64,000 bases of DNA from Ypsolopha sequella. Lineage: Eukaryota; Arthropoda; Insecta; Lepidoptera; Ypsolophidae. The translations under genes and the position numbers were made by a program. Location of the stretch: assembly GCA_934047225.1 (NCBI GenBank), contig OW204001.1:6990201-7054200 (forward strand). The letters run 5' to 3'. The notes below the pieces were generated by a model. That model worked only from the letters and a program-made list of their open reading frames with translations. It did no database searches and was not told where the DNA came from. Shown here one piece after another: positions 63,501 to 64,000 of this stretch (positions are counted from its first letter, which is position 1; each line of letters begins with the position of its first letter).

Positions 63501-63878
63501 TGAACTTTCAAAATTGCCTTTAGTGGGTATTGAACTATTTACGAACTGTGTCGTCTCTTCAAGTGCGAACATAGCCTTAGACAATCGAAATTCGATAGTA
63601 TATATATGTTTCTGATGATATGCACCCAGTCCAGTTGGCAACTAAAGATACATAATAGGTCCGCTGGTTCTTTTTATTGAAAGTTTGATATCTTACCGAT
63701 TAAGCTACCGCTCATCTTAAACAAATATTTTTTACAGGTCCATGATAAAAGAGAGGAATCAAATGTGAAACTGAACATATTGGATGCCACTGATGATAAT
63801 ATTGAAGATATCAGTCAGAAGCCCATAATCGGCACCGCTACTGATACAACTAAGAAGCCTAAGAAAATAAAGTTTTAA
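60449..63878 (+). CDS. ZCCHC9: Zinc finger CCHC domain-containing protein 9, 460 aa
   Basis: Nucleolar zinc-knuckle RNA-binding protein; the yeast counterpart of this type acts in rRNA processing and exosome function (family knowledge, function here inferred). Exons: 60449-60586, 60888-61883, 61981-62088, 63738-63878, all phase 0 and GT-AG, totalling 461 codons with stop. The N-terminus MTRFARAKGSKSS matches the family start. A long Lys/Asn/Glu-rich low-complexity region (~residues 80-230) makes it much longer than human ZCCHC9 (~271 aa). A conserved stretch EVQRTIKLERRRAEKALARL precedes four CCHC knuckles: CYNCRKGGHNLSDC, CFKCGSTEHRQFEC, CFICREQGHIARQC (split by intron 2) and CKLCGDVTHLRKDC. 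The CPDNPKGLYPNGG block is diagnostic. AATAAA at 63928. Confidence 0.94.
60888..61883 (+). CDS. ZCCHC9: ZCCHC9 exon 2
   Basis: 332 codons after a TTCTAG acceptor. Holds the lysine-rich disordered region and knuckles 1 and 2, plus the first half of knuckle 3. The donor is GTAAGA; the open frame beyond it to 61934 is intronic. Confidence 0.93.
61981..62088 (+). CDS. ZCCHC9: ZCCHC9 exon 3
   Basis: 36 codons finishing knuckle 3 (GHIARQC) and carrying PDNPKGLYPNGGSC and knuckle 4. Acceptor TTTCAG, donor GTAAGA. Confidence 0.93.
62325..62500 (+). mobile_element. CR1-like LINE 3' end in ZCCHC9 intron 3
   Basis: Contains AAGGTTGCCTGGGAGACATT, GCTATAAGCAATAAGTGCTG and CCTTTGTAAACAATG, the same blocks (complemented) as 28190-28260, ending in AATAAATAAAAAAATAAAAT. 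Only the non-coding tail inserted. Confidence 0.75.
63441..63655 (-). mobile_element. MITE family A, copy 2
   Basis: Reverse complement of the copy at 394-608, with the same TIRs (TGTATCTCTGGTTGGCAACT and complement) and a matching interior. Sits 80 bp upstream of ZCCHC9 exon 4. Confidence 0.82.
63738..63878 (+). CDS. ZCCHC9: ZCCHC9 exon 4
   Basis: 47 codons after a TTTACAG acceptor, ending KKPKKIKF and TAA. The basic C-terminal tail is like that of other ZCCHC9 proteins. Confidence 0.88.
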   Translation, partial: VHDKREESNVKLNILDATDDNIEDISQKPIIGTATDTTKKPKKIKF

Positions 63879-63927
63879 ATGACCTTCAGAGGTAAATGAT
63901 ATCTTGTATACAGTTGTATAAAATTTT

Positions 63928-63933
63928 AATAAA
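63928..63933 (+). terminator. ZCCHC9 poly(A) signal
   Basis: AATAAA 50 nt after the stop codon. Confidence 0.7.
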
Positions 63934-64000
63934 AATGACAAAAGTCAACAGTTCAAAGTTCAAAATTTTATTACAAAGCCATATTTTAGAGATCACAATT

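Overview
The window is eukaryotic nuclear DNA, almost certainly from a moth or butterfly. The genes are split by GT-AG introns and match animal families. The spaces between exons are packed with repeat types common in lepidopteran genomes: fold-back MITEs, RTE- and CR1-like LINE tails, and a dispersed repeat starting with a 'CTAGCTTCTGCCCGCGG' end. The species cannot be fixed from the sequence alone.

Five host genes are supported. (1) 1-18741, + strand: the C-terminal 591 codons of ubiquitin conjugation factor E4 B (UBE4B/Ufd2) in 14 exons that join in frame without a gap, ending in a U-box. Its upstream exons lie outside the window. A tRNA-Lys(CTT) gene sits in one of its introns. (2) 20968-22011, - strand: an intronless UBIAD1-type prenyltransferase. 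(3) 34605-39022, - strand: sedoheptulokinase (SHPK) in two exons separated by a 3.0-kb intron. (4) 48406-49026, + strand: a 206-aa lysine-rich protein that I do not recognise. (5) 60449-63878, + strand: ZCCHC9, a four-zinc-knuckle nucleolar RNA-binding protein, in four exons.

Mobile DNA fills much of the rest. 22.2-27.5 kb holds a full-length LINE with two open ORFs, a poly(A) tail and a ~15-bp target duplication. 27.9-29.5 kb is a MITE-like element broken by a CR1-like LINE fragment. 29.9-31.6 kb is a dispersed lepidopteran repeat with internal tandem units. 36.6-38.0 kb is a 1.4-kb fold-back inside the SHPK intron. 42.7-45.5 kb is a decayed reverse transcriptase of a distinct YLDD type with a possible nuclease-like tail. 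45.6-46.85 kb is a decayed LINE RT/RNase H end. 49.85-51.98 kb is a mariner-type element with an intact transposase of DD41D spacing and ~200-bp inverted repeats. 56.05-58.99 kb is a Copia element with identical LTRs whose RT region is missing. 59.9-60.3 kb is a hAT-type MITE with an 8-bp duplication. About a dozen other fold-back elements lie in introns and between genes.

The host genes act in separate processes (protein quality control, prenylquinone synthesis, sugar phosphate metabolism, ribosome biogenesis), and I see no operon-like or pathway link among them. Nothing here looks like a new multi-gene system. The items most worth a second look are the YLDD reverse transcriptase remnant, the 1.4-kb intronic fold-back, the RT-less Copia with identical LTRs and the unidentified lysine-rich gene. 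Homology calls come from reading motifs and comparing them with remembered family features. No database search was run.
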